DNA of 33,256 nt from Verrucomicrobiota bacterium (GCA_003641745.1 QNAI01000019.1:1-33256), one strand, 5' to 3'; shown: positions 24,475 to 33,085, counted from the stretch's first letter. The notes: a model not told the origin generated them from the letters alone. Numbers and translations are program-made.

Positions 24475-25497
24475 ATGCGACGCCTGATCATCTGTTGCGA
24501 TGGAAGCTGGCACCACCTCTCATCCAAGTACCCGACCAACGTGGTGAAACTCGCCCAGGCGGTCAAACGACGCGACGGAAAAAACATTCCCCAAGTGGTT
24601 CATTACAGCGAGGGTGTCGGCGCGGGGAACCGGAGCCGGATCCGTGGTGTCATCGGTCTTGGCCTGGATGAGGATATCATCGAGGCCTACACCTTCCTTG
24701 CCCTGAATCACGAACCCGGCGACGAGGTCTACCTATTCGGATTCAGTCGCGGGGCCTATACCGTGCGAAGCCTGGCCGGAATGATCCACTGTTGCGGGCT
24801 GGTCGAACGAGAGCAGATGCGGAAAATACCGGATGCCTACAAACTCTACCGTGATCGCGGCGAGAGCCCGCGGGCACCAAAAGCCTGCCAGTTTCGCGAG
24901 ACCCATTGCGTTCAGGTCCCAATCGAGGTTCTGGGCTGTTGGGACACGGTGGGCGCACTCGGTTTCCCCATCGAGATACCAGGCCTCTCGATCGATCGAC
25001 TGTTCAACAAACGATTCGCCTTTCACGATACCCGGATCAACCCGTCCGTGAAACACGCCTTTCACGCCAAGGCAATCGACGAGCGACGGGAAGTCTTCAA
25101 GGTCACCCCTATGAAACAGGGTACCCGGCGCGGGCAGGTCATCGAGGAGGCTTGGTTTCCCGGTGACCACAGTTGCATCGGGGGCGGCCGGAAACCCAAG
25201 GCCCCACTCGCGAATCGATGCCTGGTCTGGATGCTTGAACGCATCGAGGCCCATGGTCTCGGGTTGGCCACCGATCTGGATCGGGTGGAGGGAGGCACCC
25301 CCCAGGACCATTCCATCAGGTTCGACAACACCATCCGTGGATTCTATCGTCTGACCAGGGCAAAAATGCGCTCGATAACCGGAACATTTGGAAATCTCGA
25401 CATCTCGGTAAAGCGTCGCTGGCGCGACTGCCCCGACTACCGGCCGGCGAACCTGAGCCGCCGTTTTCGAAGCCGCCTGGATAATTGGACAGAATAA
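24475..25497 (+). CDS. DUF2235 alpha/beta hydrolase
   Basis: A 340-residue protein with the features of DUF2235 (T6SS phospholipase Tle1-like alpha/beta hydrolases). It begins RRLIICCDGSWHH with the family's DGxWN-like motif, then has SEGVGAGNRSRIRGVIGLGL, the nucleophile elbow LFGFSRGAYTVRSLAGM (Ser91), the acid candidate in LGCWDTVGALGFP and the late His in FPGDHSCIGGG. It probably cleaves an ester. Many members are T6SS effectors, but no secretion-system gene, VgrG or immunity gene is seen here and there is no signal peptide. It starts three bases after the truncated ALDH stop, so it is likely co-transcribed with the deoC cluster. Confidence 0.85.
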   Translation: MRRLIICCDGSWHHLSSKYPTNVVKLAQAVKRRDGKNIPQVVHYSEGVGAGNRSRIRGVIGLGLDEDIIEAYTFLALNHEPGDEVYLFGFSRGAYTVRSLAGMIHCCGLVEREQMRKIPDAYKLYRDRGESPRAPKACQFRETHCVQVPIEVLGCWDTVGALGFPIEIPGLSIDRLFNKRFAFHDTRINPSVKHAFHAKAIDERREVFKVTPMKQGTRRGQVIEEAWFPGDHSCIGGGRKPKAPLANRCLVWMLERIEAHGLGLATDLDRVEGGTPQDHSIRFDNTIRGFYRLTRAKMRSITGTFGNLDISVKRRWRDCPDYRPANLSRRFRSRLDNWTE

Positions 25498-25526
25498 TCG
25501 AACCCACGTAGAACCCATTGCAGATC

Positions 25527-28334
25527 ATGAACATCCCCTCCTTCTGTTCGCCCCTATTCCTGCTCCTGTTGCCTGCCTGTTTCAGCTCATTGCTCGGTGA
25601 GAGCGGTGGCAAGGTAGCCGCTGATCAGCCGACCCAGCTCATGCATGCGCCCGCCGGCGAGAAATATGTCCAACTCGATGTCCAAGGGACAACCATCTTG
25701 CCCAACGGGCGGCTTATCACCCCCACCGGGCGGATGATACGGATCAAACCACATCCTTACGGATTGGCCAGCAGCTCTGATTGGGTAGTGACCGTCAGCA
25801 GCGATGGTCCACAGCTTTCGATTCTCGATCTGCACGCCCAAAGCCAACCACAACCGACCGTCTATCGCATCCCCGAAGAAGGGACCACGCACAAAGGGAT
25901 CCTGGACGCCGCGTTCATGGGCCTTGCCATCGATGCAAAGACGCAGGTGCTCTATGTGGCGGGCGGGAAAGCCTGGAGCGTGGTGGCGTTCGATCTGAAC
26001 ACGCGCGAACGCCTCTTCGAGATCGACGCAGCGCATGACTCGGATGGCCGGAAGTTTGAACACGGCTATCTCGGCGATCTGAGACTGACCCGCGATGGCA
26101 ACTGGATCTTCGCCGTCGATCAGTCAAACTACCGACTCCTGGTGATCGACGTCGCCAAGCGACTCGTCGCCCGTTCGATCGGGGTCGGCCGTTCCCCGTT
26201 CGGCTTGACCCTTTCGCCCGACGAAAACCGGGCTTACGTGGCCAACGTCGGTATCTACGAGTACTCCTATTTTCTGGACGAAGACGGAAACAGGGCCGAA
26301 CTGCCGTTTCCGCCGTTCGGCGTTCCTTCACGCGAAGCCCGCGAGGGTGTCGTCGTGAACGGGATCAAGGTCCCCGGCCTGGGCAATCCCAACGACGTGC
26401 GCGGCATGTCGGTCTGGACGATCGACATTTCAGAACGAGGTGGTGAACGGGTTGTCTCCAGAGAAAACACCGGCCACCTGGTCGGTGAGCCGCTCGAAGA
26501 ATTCCCCGCCGTTGGCGGAAGCAGCCCCAATTCGCTTGTCGCAACCGAAGATCACATCTTTGTCTCCAATGGCAGCAACGACTCCATCACGGTCCTCGAT
26601 GCGAAAACGGGGAAGCGCACCGCGGAGATTGATCTGCTGCTTGATCGTCGACTCGACAGGTATCGAGGGATGATTCCCTTCGGGCTGGCACTTTCTCCCC
26701 GGCACGATTATCTCTATGTCGCCGAAGCGGGAATCAATGCGATCGGCGTGATCCGTGTGAGCGACCTGCAGGTGCTGGGTCATATTCCCACGGCCTGGTT
26801 TCCCAGCAAACTGTCCGTGTCGCAGGACGGGAAGCAACTCTATGTGGCGTGCGCCAAGGGCATCGGCTCCGGCCCGAACGCCGGCCCGGGACATCAACCT
26901 GGGGACCCCACGGGCATCGGCAGTTTGATGCGCGGCTACATCAACATCATTGATCTACCGAACTCGTCCGAAGAAATGAAACGACTCACCGAACGGGTCG
27001 TTGCGAACAATGTCGCATTCTCCGATACGGGCAGCGATCCGCGTCGGCCCGGTTTTCCCGTTCCGCCATTTTCGTCAGCGTGGAGGAGTCCGATAAAACA
27101 TGTTATATACGTCACGAAGGAGAATCGCACCTACGACGAGATTTTTGGAGTCCTGCCAGGAGGTCGTGGCGACCCGGAACTCTGCCGACTGGGGCGACCA
27201 ATCGACGTGGTCAATGAAAGTGGAACCATGAAAGTGGAAGACGTCGTCCTCATGCCGAATCACTTGGCGCTGGCGAAACGGTTCGCCGTGAACGACAACT
27301 TCTATTGCGATTCCGACCACTCGGCCGACGGCCATCGGTGGCTGGTCGGCACCTACCCCAACGAATTCATGGAGGCGCGTATCGGCGAGTCGGCCGAAGG
27401 CGACGGGCCGGGTAACCATTCTTTTGTAGGAGCGTCCGGCGCCATCTATCCGGAAGACTACAACGAGGCAGGCTCCATCTGGGAACACTTCGAACGCCAT
27501 CGGGTGTCGTTCTGGAATTTTGGGCTCGGATTCGAATTCAAGCCGGGAAAGGAAAAACGGGAGTACATATACACCGGCATCCGTCTGACCATTAATTATC
27601 CCATGCCGAAGGCGCTGTTCGAAAATACCTCACGGGAATTCGCCACCTACAACACCAATATACCCGACCAGTTTCGCATGGATATGTTCGAGAAGGAATT
27701 CCACGAAAAGTGGACCTCCGGCAGGGAACCGTTTCCCCGTGTCATTACCATGATGCTTCCCAATGACCATGGCGCTCGCGAACGTCCCGAAGAGGGCTAT
27801 CCATTCTGGGGATCGTACATGAGCGACAACGACCTGGCCCTGGGCCGCCTGGTTGAACTGATCAGCAAGAGTCGCTTTTGGAAAGATACCGTCATTCTCG
27901 TAACCGAGGACGACGCCCAGGGCTATCGTGACACGGTCGATGCTCATCGATCGATCTGCATGGTCATCAGCCCATACGCAAAGCGGGACTATGTATCCCA
28001 CACCCATAGCAGCACGGCGAGCCTGCTGAAGACGCTTTTTCTCATTCAAGGATTGCCACCACTCAACCAATACGACGCATGTGCCAGCGATCTGGCCGAT
28101 ATGTTTACGGGGGAGCCCGACAACATTGCTCCCTACAAGGCCTTGCCGGTCAATGCTTCGGTATTCGATCGCTTTGAAGCCGTCGATCCGACGGATCCCG
28201 ATTTCGACTGGGGATCGGCCGCCGATTTTGTCCCCCTGGACCACCAGCCGTTCCTCGACACCGACCGCTACGGGCACAGCGGCATGAAAGGGCATGGCCC
28301 GCGAGAAAAAGGGGAAGGCACCTTGAACGACTAG
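25527..28334 (+). CDS. Secreted beta-propeller/phosphoesterase-family fusion
   Basis: A 935-residue protein. The N-terminus from the ATG at 25527 is a signal peptide (hydrophobic FLLLLPACF near 11-19). Residues about 50-460 contain YVTN/NHL-type propeller blades such as VLYVAGGKAWSVVAFDL, WIFAVDQSNYRLLVIDV, DENRAYVANVGIYEYSY and DYLYVAEAGINAIGVIRV. Residues about 520-880 match the phosphoesterase family (acid phosphatase/phospholipase C type): HVIYVTKENRTYDEIFG, NDNFYCDSDHSADGHRWLVG, MLPNDHGARER, VTEDDAQGYRDTVDAHRS and HSSTASLLKTLFLIQGLPPLNQYDA. These supply the expected Asp and His metal ligands. The reaction is probably phosphoester hydrolysis outside the cytoplasm; the substrate is unknown. 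It starts about 30 bases after the DUF2235 gene. Confidence 0.88.
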   Translation: MNIPSFCSPLFLLLLPACFSSLLGESGGKVAADQPTQLMHAPAGEKYVQLDVQGTTILPNGRLITPTGRMIRIKPHPYGLASSSDWVVTVSSDGPQLSILDLHAQSQPQPTVYRIPEEGTTHKGILDAAFMGLAIDAKTQVLYVAGGKAWSVVAFDLNTRERLFEIDAAHDSDGRKFEHGYLGDLRLTRDGNWIFAVDQSNYRLLVIDVAKRLVARSIGVGRSPFGLTLSPDENRAYVANVGIYEYSYFLDEDGNRAELPFPPFGVPSREAREGVVVNGIKVPGLGNPNDVRGMSVWTIDISERGGERVVSRENTGHLVGEPLEEFPAVGGSSPNSLVATEDHIFVSNGSNDSITVLDAKTGKRTAEIDLLLDRRLDRYRGMIPFGLALSPRHDYLYVAEAGINAIGVIRVSDLQVLGHIPTAWFPSKLSVSQDGKQLYVACAKGIGSGPNAGPGHQPGDPTGIGSLMRGYINIIDLPNSSEEMKRLTERVVANNVAFSDTGSDPRRPGFPVPPFSSAWRSPIKHVIYVTKENRTYDEIFGVLPGGRGDPELCRLGRPIDVVNESGTMKVEDVVLMPNHLALAKRFAVNDNFYCDSDHSADGHRWLVGTYPNEFMEARIGESAEGDGPGNHSFVGASGAIYPEDYNEAGSIWEHFERHRVSFWNFGLGFEFKPGKEKREYIYTGIRLTINYPMPKALFENTSREFATYNTNIPDQFRMDMFEKEFHEKWTSGREPFPRVITMMLPNDHGARERPEEGYPFWGSYMSDNDLALGRLVELISKSRFWKDTVILVTEDDAQGYRDTVDAHRSICMVISPYAKRDYVSHTHSSTASLLKTLFLIQGLPPLNQYDACASDLADMFTGEPDNIAPYKALPVNASVFDRFEAVDPTDPDFDWGSAADFVPLDHQPFLDTDRYGHSGMKGHGPREKGEGTLND

Positions 28335-28404
28335 TGTGCCGGTCAAAGTGGTAGGGCGTGGCCGCCGGACGCGCCGTCGAAGGCAGGCGAATTGGACAAG
28401 CCGC

Positions 28405-30687
28405 CTATGGGACGTCGCGCCTGGAGATAGGAATGAGCAACTCGGCGAGGTCGGCCGGTTGTGACACCGGGAGGCGACAAGCGAAATCCTGACAGACCCG
28501 GGCCATCGGCACTTTGGATTCGCGGGCCACGATCAGGGACTCGACGGCGACTCCGGCAAAGAGGCCGTCCGGCACGACCTGCCCGTTGATCGCGTATACG
28601 GTCACCACATCGGGCAGGAACCGGTGATTGATCTCGGTACGCAAAGCCTCGAATTCAGGGTGCTCAAACGCGCCATTGAGCACGATCTCCCGTGACGTAT
28701 TCACCGCCATGCCCAGGGCTGTCAGCATATAGGGCATGGCCTGCGGCGCCCTGCCCCATTGGGCGGCAAATGCCTCAATCGTTTTGCGTCCGGTTTCCTC
28801 CAGTTCGGGTCGCCCGAGCATCCGACCCAATCGCAGAAGGTTGAGTGCGGCCACCGATGATGGCGCCGGCTCCGCTCCGTCATAGTCTTCCTTCATTCGG
28901 ACCAGGACACTGGGGTCGCTCGAGCCCGAATCGAAATAGCCCCCACCCGTATCATCCCAGAACAATTCATCCTGAACCCCCTGGAGTTGATGGGCCCAGT
29001 TCAGCCATTGGAGATCGCCACCCGCCTCATAGAGATCGATCAGACCCTGGATGAGGGTGGCATAATCCTCACAGAACCCCTAGACCGCACTTCGACTCCC
29101 GAGGAAATTCCGATAAAGACGCTTCGCCTCCGAATCCCAGAGATGGGTTCGAATGAAGTCTGCCGCGCGGGTGGCCGTCTCGAGGTCAGCCACGCGACCG
29201 AGCCCCCTGTGGGCACGGGCAAAAGCCGATATCATCAATCCGTTCCACGCCGTGATCACCTTATCGTCAAGCAGGGGACGCGGGCGCCGCTCGCGGAGGT
29301 CAAAAAGGGTCTTTCGGGATCGCCTGATCGAAGCCGAAGCCACCTCGACCTCCAGGTTGAATGCCTTTGCTGTTTCCTCAATCGCCGCCCTGCCGACCAG
29401 GATGTTCCTGCCGCGAAATTCGCCGTGCGGATCGTTGGCCGGATCGACATTCCCTTCTTCCTTCACCCCGTGATGGCGGATGAACAATGCTGCATCCTCA
29501 CCCAGGGCGGCGCGAATCTCCTCCGCCGTCCACACGTAAAAGGCGCCCTCGGCATGTTCACCCGTCTTCGGATCGGTGCTGTCGGCGTCCTCGGCCGAGT
29601 AGAACCCGCCATCGGGATGGGTCATGTCCCGTCGCACGTAGTCAAGGATGTCCACCACAATCCCGGCCCAGGATTCGTCCCCAGTAAGTTGATACAGCTC
29701 AAGGTAGGACCGGGTCAGCTGGGCCTGGTCGTAGAGCATCTTCTCGAAGTGCGGCACATGCCAGGTGGCATCGACCGAGTAACGATGGAATCCTCCGCCG
29801 AGATGGTCGATCATCCCCCCCGAAGCCATCGCCCCATGGGTGCCGACCGACATTCTCAAGCAGACCTTGGCGGTCGAATCATCGTCCCCGCTCGTCGCCG
29901 CCAACCGGTGAAGGAGAAGCAGGTTGGAAGGCTGTGGAAATTTCGGAGCTCCCCCGAACCCTCCCCATGACTCGTCGTAGGTGCCCCGGAGGTGTTGATA
30001 ACAGGATTGGATGGCTCCCGGATCGAGAGGTCCGGGCTTACGCGTGGCCCGGCCGGCGAATTGCTTGAGGGCCTTGACTGTGTTCTCACCCTGCCCGAGC
30101 ACCTTCTCCCGATCCTCGTCCCACAATCGCGCAAGTTCGCGGAGAATGCTCAGAAATCCCCGCTGTCCGCCACGATCGTCGGGCGGGAAATAGGTGCCGC
30201 CGAAGATGGGTTCGAGATCGGGCGTCAACCAGACGCTCATCGGCCAGCCACCGCTCCCGGTCGTTGCCTGGACAAAGGTCATATAGACCCGGTCAACGTC
30301 CGGGCGTTCCTCGCGGTCCACCTTCACGCTGATGAAATGCGCGTTCAGGAAAGCCGCGATCTCCTCGTTCTCAAAGGATTCCCGCGCCATGACGTGACAC
30401 CAGTGACAGGTGGAATAGCCGATTGAAAGAAAGATGGGCTTTTCTTCATCGCGCGCCCGGGAAAAAGCCTCTTCGCCCCAGGGATACCAGTCCACGGGAT
30501 TGTCGGCATGCTGCAGCAGATAGGGGGAAGGTTCCGAGGCCAGATGGTTCAACGACATGGTTTGGGGATTTTCGGCAGAGTGGGCGACCGTGAGACCGGT
30601 CAGGACCAGTAGCAAACAGCGCTCGAGTAGCGTAACGAGGCGGCCTGCGCCGGCTGCAGGAGAAGCTGGTTCGGAAGGGGTACCCAT
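28405..30687 (-). pseudogene. DUF255/YyaL-type thioredoxin-domain protein gene interrupted by an in-frame amber codon
   Basis: The family protein has an N-terminal thioredoxin-like domain and a C-terminal (alpha/alpha)6-like region. Read from the ATG at 30687, a signal-like helix (about 16-37) is followed by the conserved [33 protein letters not shown] (CxxC at 94 and 97), [22 protein letters not shown] and [13 protein letters not shown]. The frame then meets TAG at 29082-29080 (codon 536), right before GFCEDYATLIQGLIDLYEA, a core family segment. The same frame continues intact for another 224 codons to 28405 (FWDDTGGGYF, DGAEPAPSSVAALNLLRL). So this is one nonsense change, not a frameshift; a single-base reversion to GAG, CAG or similar would restore it. 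A sequencing error is the alternative. Confidence 0.85.
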
Positions 30688-30701
30688 GGGGTCAAGGGGT
30701 G

Positions 30702-31100
30702 TCAGGGGCTGATCAGAGTGACCTTTGGAAAGTAGGTTCGATAACGCGCGGCATCGCGGGTCAGTAGGGTAAGTTTTCCGATTTGAGCCTGGGCGCCGAT
30801 GTAGAAGTCCGGGAGCGGAGCGATCTTCCCGCCCCCTCTTTTTCGATAGCGAAGGTAGGCACGACTCGCCAGCCAACTGGCTTCGTAGGGCAAGGGCAAA
30901 CGAGTGAGAGGCCAGGGGTCCAACGCCCGTTCCAGCGCATTGGCGGTTCTATAGGCCGCCCCGATCTCCGCATAGATAATCGGATTAATCGCAAGCGCTT
31001 CTTCCGCGAAGGCTTCAAGCAACCTGGCTTGCGACCAATCCGCCCAATCCGGATCATCGGACAGAACATCAATCAGCACATTCGAATCGACCAGAACCAT
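30702..31100 (-). CDS. vapC: PIN-domain toxin, VapC-like
   Basis: A 132-residue PIN-domain ribonuclease, the toxin of a type II toxin-antitoxin pair. Acidic active-site residues are visible: Asp5 in [11 protein letters not shown], Glu45 in [10 protein letters not shown], Asp98 in [11 protein letters not shown] and Asp116 in [14 protein letters not shown]. VapC toxins typically cleave tRNA or rRNA. It begins six bases after its antitoxin and ends 14 bases before the DUF255-type gene. It is likely co-expressed with the antitoxin and silenced by the protein complex. Confidence 0.9.
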   Translation of the reverse strand: MVLVDSNVLIDVLSDDPDWADWSQARLLEAFAEEALAINPIIYAEIGAAYRTANALERALDPWPLTRLPLPYEASWLASRAYLRYRKRGGGKIAPLPDFYIGAQAQIGKLTLLTRDAARYRTYFPKVTLISP

Positions 31101-31106
31101 GAGGGA

Positions 31107-31340
31107 TCAGTCCTCGGTTCGGGTCTTGCGCATGATCTGGTCAGTCGTCCGGCCTGCGTTGGCGCTTCCCCTGGTTTTTCGGATGGTCGCTTCAAGCTGC
31201 TTTACCCGGTGAGCTGAGGCTGGTTTGATGAGAACACCGTCTTGAGCCGCCTCAAAGGTGACTTCGGTCCGTGGTTTCAACCCGAATTGCTTGCGCAGCT
31301 TCTGCGGTATCGTTACCTGCCCCTTGCTCGTAAGTTTCAT
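31107..31340 (-). CDS. vapB: AbrB/SpoVT-type antitoxin, VapB-like
   Basis: A 77-residue antitoxin. Residues 1-45 form the swapped-hairpin AbrB/MazE/SpoVT DNA-binding fold with the standard MKLTSKGQVTIPQKLRKQFGL beginning and a late VTFEAAQDGVLIKP strand. Residues 50-77 are a charged, probably disordered tail (VKQLEATIRKTRGSA) that would wrap the PIN toxin. The gene precedes the toxin on the same strand with six bases between, the usual order. Its start codon lies only seven bases beyond a strong -10-like hexamer, so the mRNA may be leaderless (see the promoter entry). Confidence 0.9.
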   Translation of the reverse strand: MKLTSKGQVTIPQKLRKQFGLKPRTEVTFEAAQDGVLIKPASAHRVKQLEATIRKTRGSANAGRTTDQIMRKTRTED

Positions 31341-31342
31341 CA

Positions 31343-31376
31343 GTAATACTTTATGTTGGAAGTATTACATTGTCAA
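31343..31376 (-). promoter_or_regulatory. vapBC promoter with overlapping palindromic operator
   Basis: On the minus strand, TTGACA (31376-31371, perfect -35) is followed after 17 bases by TAAAGT (31353-31348, 4 of 6 to the -10 consensus). A 9-bp perfect inverted repeat, GTAATACTT (31343-31351) and AAGTATTAC (31360-31368), with an 8-base spacer, covers the spacer and the -10. It is the natural operator for AbrB-type autoregulation. Confidence 0.7.
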
Positions 31377-31409
31377 TGCTCCGAGATTCCCAAATGAGTC
31401 GATGGTCAA

Positions 31410-31431
31410 ATCTCGCATTGGCATGCAAGAT
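31410..31431 (+). repeat. Truncated REP palindrome core
   Basis: A 22-base stretch with the TCTCGCATTGGCATGCAAGA core is identical to 13977-13998, preceded by GGTCAA in place of the full GGGGTCA arm. No matching TGACCCC arm follows, so this is a decayed or partial copy between vapB and the GNAT gene. Confidence 0.7.
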
Positions 31432-31485
31432 GGAAGATGTCGGCAGCGCGCGGAAATAATCCGCTGCAGCCGGGCGGCTGCACAA

Positions 31486-31541
31486 GACTTTCGACTTTCA
31501 ACCTCAGACCTTGGACCTTGGACCATAGACCTTAGACTTCC
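31486..31541 (+). repeat. Heptanucleotide tandem repeat, eight units
   Basis: Eight contiguous 7-base units, in order GACTTTC, GACTTTC, AACCTCA, GACCTTG, GACCTTG, GACCATA, GACCTTA and GACTTCC, ending 13 bases before the ATG of the GNAT gene. Strict seven-base phase is kept with no indels. It resembles STRR-type heptamer repeats known from cyanobacteria. Confidence 0.8.
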
Positions 31542-31554
31542 CTCCCCTCACCCC

Positions 31555-32037
31555 ATGTCATCCGACTTCACCATCCGCGCCGCCACCCCCGATGACGCCG
31601 GGGCCATCCTTTCCTTTATCCGGGCCCTGGCCGATTATGAGAAACTCTCCGACCAGGTCACGGCGACTGAGGAAGATCTCCGGTCCAGTCTCTTCGGAGA
31701 ACACCAGGTGGCCGAAGTACTCCTCGCCCATGAGGGCGCCGTCCCGGTCGGTTTCGCCATCTTCTTCCACAACTACTCCACCTTCCTCGCCAAACCCGGG
31801 ATCTACCTGGAGGACCTCTTCGTCAAACCGGAGTATCGGAACAAAGGATACGGAAAGGCCCTGTTGATGCACCTGGCCCGCCTGGCCAACCAACGCGGAT
31901 GCGGGCGCTTGGAGTGGTCGGTGCTGGACTGGAACACACCTTCAATCGAGTTCTACCGGGCTCTCGGTGCCCGGCCGATGGACGAGTGGACCCTGTTCCG
32001 GCTCGACGGCGATGAGTTGGGGGCATTCGGGGTTTGA
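31555..32037 (+). CDS. GNAT family N-acetyltransferase, diamine acetyltransferase-like
   Basis: A 160-residue GNAT enzyme of near-minimal length. It begins FTIRAATPDDAGAILSFIRAL and contains VGFAIFFHNYSTFLAKPGIYLEDLFV (about 63-88). The acetyl-CoA loop is PEYRNKGYGKALL (about 90-102, R-x-x-G-x-G type), and LEWSVLDWNTPSIEFYRALGARPM (about 119-142) carries the conserved late Asn and Tyr. The YLEDLFV and WNTPSIEFYRALGA segments are characteristic of spermidine/spermine and related amine N-acetyltransferases, so a polyamine or amino-acid substrate is likely. The frame is open upstream to 31258, but the ATG at 31555 begins the domain. Expression must run through the heptamer repeat just upstream. 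Confidence 0.85.
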   Translation: MSSDFTIRAATPDDAGAILSFIRALADYEKLSDQVTATEEDLRSSLFGEHQVAEVLLAHEGAVPVGFAIFFHNYSTFLAKPGIYLEDLFVKPEYRNKGYGKALLMHLARLANQRGCGRLEWSVLDWNTPSIEFYRALGARPMDEWTLFRLDGDELGAFGV

Positions 32038-32040
32038 AGG

Positions 32041-32071
32041 GAAAGGGGTCATTGTTCAGTTCTCAGTTTTC
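32041..32071 (+). repeat. Left inverted repeat of the RAYT element
   Basis: This 31-base arm begins GAAAGGGGTCATTGTTCAGT and matches 31 of 31 bases to the reverse complement of 33063-33093. It contains GGGGTCA, the boundary motif of the dispersed palindromes, and short heptamer-phased CAGTTCT/CAGTTTT units. It starts three bases after the GNAT stop codon. Confidence 0.9.
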
Positions 32072-32107
32072 AGCCTTGACCTGTCCAGGCGGGTTCAACA
32101 CAAGCGC

Positions 32108-33085
32108 ATGAAGATGCCGCGCACGCTTCGAGTCGTCAGTCGGGATGCCTGCTATCATGTGATCAACCGCGGGAATTTCCGTCGGTTCATCTTCGACACG
32201 GATGGAGCTCGACAGGCATTCGGCAAGGCACTGGGTGAATCCTGCGAGCGTTTTGGTTGGGAGGTTCAGGCCCACTGCCTGATGGGCAATCATTTTCACC
32301 TGTGTCTGAGCACTCCGCGTGGCAACCTCTCCGAGGGAATGAGATGGTTGCAGGGAACCTTTGCCGCGCGCTTCAACCGCTTTCGCTCCGAGCAGGGCCG
32401 GCTTTTTCAAGGACGCTTCAAGTCTTTGCTGGTTGAGCCGGGAGCCCACCTGCTGGCGCTTGTTGACTATATTCATCTGAACCCAGTCAGGGCCGGGCTG
32501 GTGAAGCCTGAGCGACTGACGGGCTATCGATGGAGCAGTCTGTTTGAATTCCCCAAGATCCGAAGCCGTCCAGGATGGCTTGATGCCTCCTGGATGGATT
32601 ACGCGCACGGATTGTCGGACACCCGGTCCGGTTGGAATCGCTATCGAGCCGGTCTGGTGCAAAGGGATGTTTCTGATCCGAGAGAATCTGAAACGCTCAA
32701 GAGGCTGATGACCCGCGGCTGGTGCATTGGGAGCAAATCGTTCAAGAAAGCGTGTACTTTCGATCTTCTCAGGCAGCCCGAGGTAATCCGGCTCGAAGGG
32801 GATGAACTAAGGGAATTCAATCAGATGGGTTGGGAAGACGACCTCCAGCGCTACCTGACGATCCTGAAGATCGATCCCACTGAGCTGCAATCGATGCGCA
32901 AGTCCGACCGCAGGAAAGTCGCCATCGCAGCGCGGCTCAAAAACACCTCCTCGGTGACCAATGTTTGGTTGAGCGTCAACCTGCACATGGGCAAGCCAAA
33001 CGCTATTAGCGACTATTGTGGGAAATATGTCCGGACGGTTGAAGCGAACTGCCCACTCGCGAGAAAACTGAGAACTGAACAATGA
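32108..33085 (+). CDS. REP-associated tyrosine transposase (Y1/RAYT)
   Basis: A 325-residue Y1_Tnp (TnpA_REP/RAYT) single-strand DNA transposase of the HUH superfamily. Visible features are RVVSRDACYHVINRGNFRRFIF (N-terminal strand with the usual YHVxxRG), the HUH motif HCLMGNHFHLCL (His62 and His64) and the catalytic Tyr121 in LVDYIHLNPVRAGLV, the most diagnostic RAYT segment. A C-terminal extension of about 180 residues includes a helix-turn-helix-like RRKVAIAARLKNTSSVTNVWLS. The ATG at 32108 (MKMPRTL) is preferred to an upstream ATG at 31967 inside the GNAT gene. The stop TGA lies in the right inverted repeat, which encodes the KLRTEQ end. It looks intact and probably acts on the GGGGTCA-bounded repeats found elsewhere here. 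Confidence 0.92.
   Translation: MKMPRTLRVVSRDACYHVINRGNFRRFIFDTDGARQAFGKALGESCERFGWEVQAHCLMGNHFHLCLSTPRGNLSEGMRWLQGTFAARFNRFRSEQGRLFQGRFKSLLVEPGAHLLALVDYIHLNPVRAGLVKPERLTGYRWSSLFEFPKIRSRPGWLDASWMDYAHGLSDTRSGWNRYRAGLVQRDVSDPRESETLKRLMTRGWCIGSKSFKKACTFDLLRQPEVIRLEGDELREFNQMGWEDDLQRYLTILKIDPTELQSMRKSDRRKVAIAARLKNTSSVTNVWLSVNLHMGKPNAISDYCGKYVRTVEANCPLARKLRTEQ

Noticed and set aside
24475-25497. Type VI secretion effector locus
   Set aside because: DUF2235 alone does not establish this; no VgrG, PAAR, Hcp, chaperone or immunity gene is nearby.
29080-29082. Programmed amber recoding (pyrrolysine or selenocysteine-like)
   Set aside because: No pylT/pylS-type genes are visible, the position is not a known catalytic residue of the family, and TGA rather than TAG would be needed for selenocysteine.
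28405-30687. Frameshift or two separate genes at the DUF255 locus
   Set aside because: Both halves are in the same reading frame and the translation resumes exactly after one TAG, so it is a nonsense codon in one gene.
30688-30694. GGGGTCA just upstream of the DUF255 start as another REP copy
   Set aside because: There is no opposing TGACCCC arm or GCATTGGCATGC core, and a 7-mer is expected by chance a few times in this much sequence.
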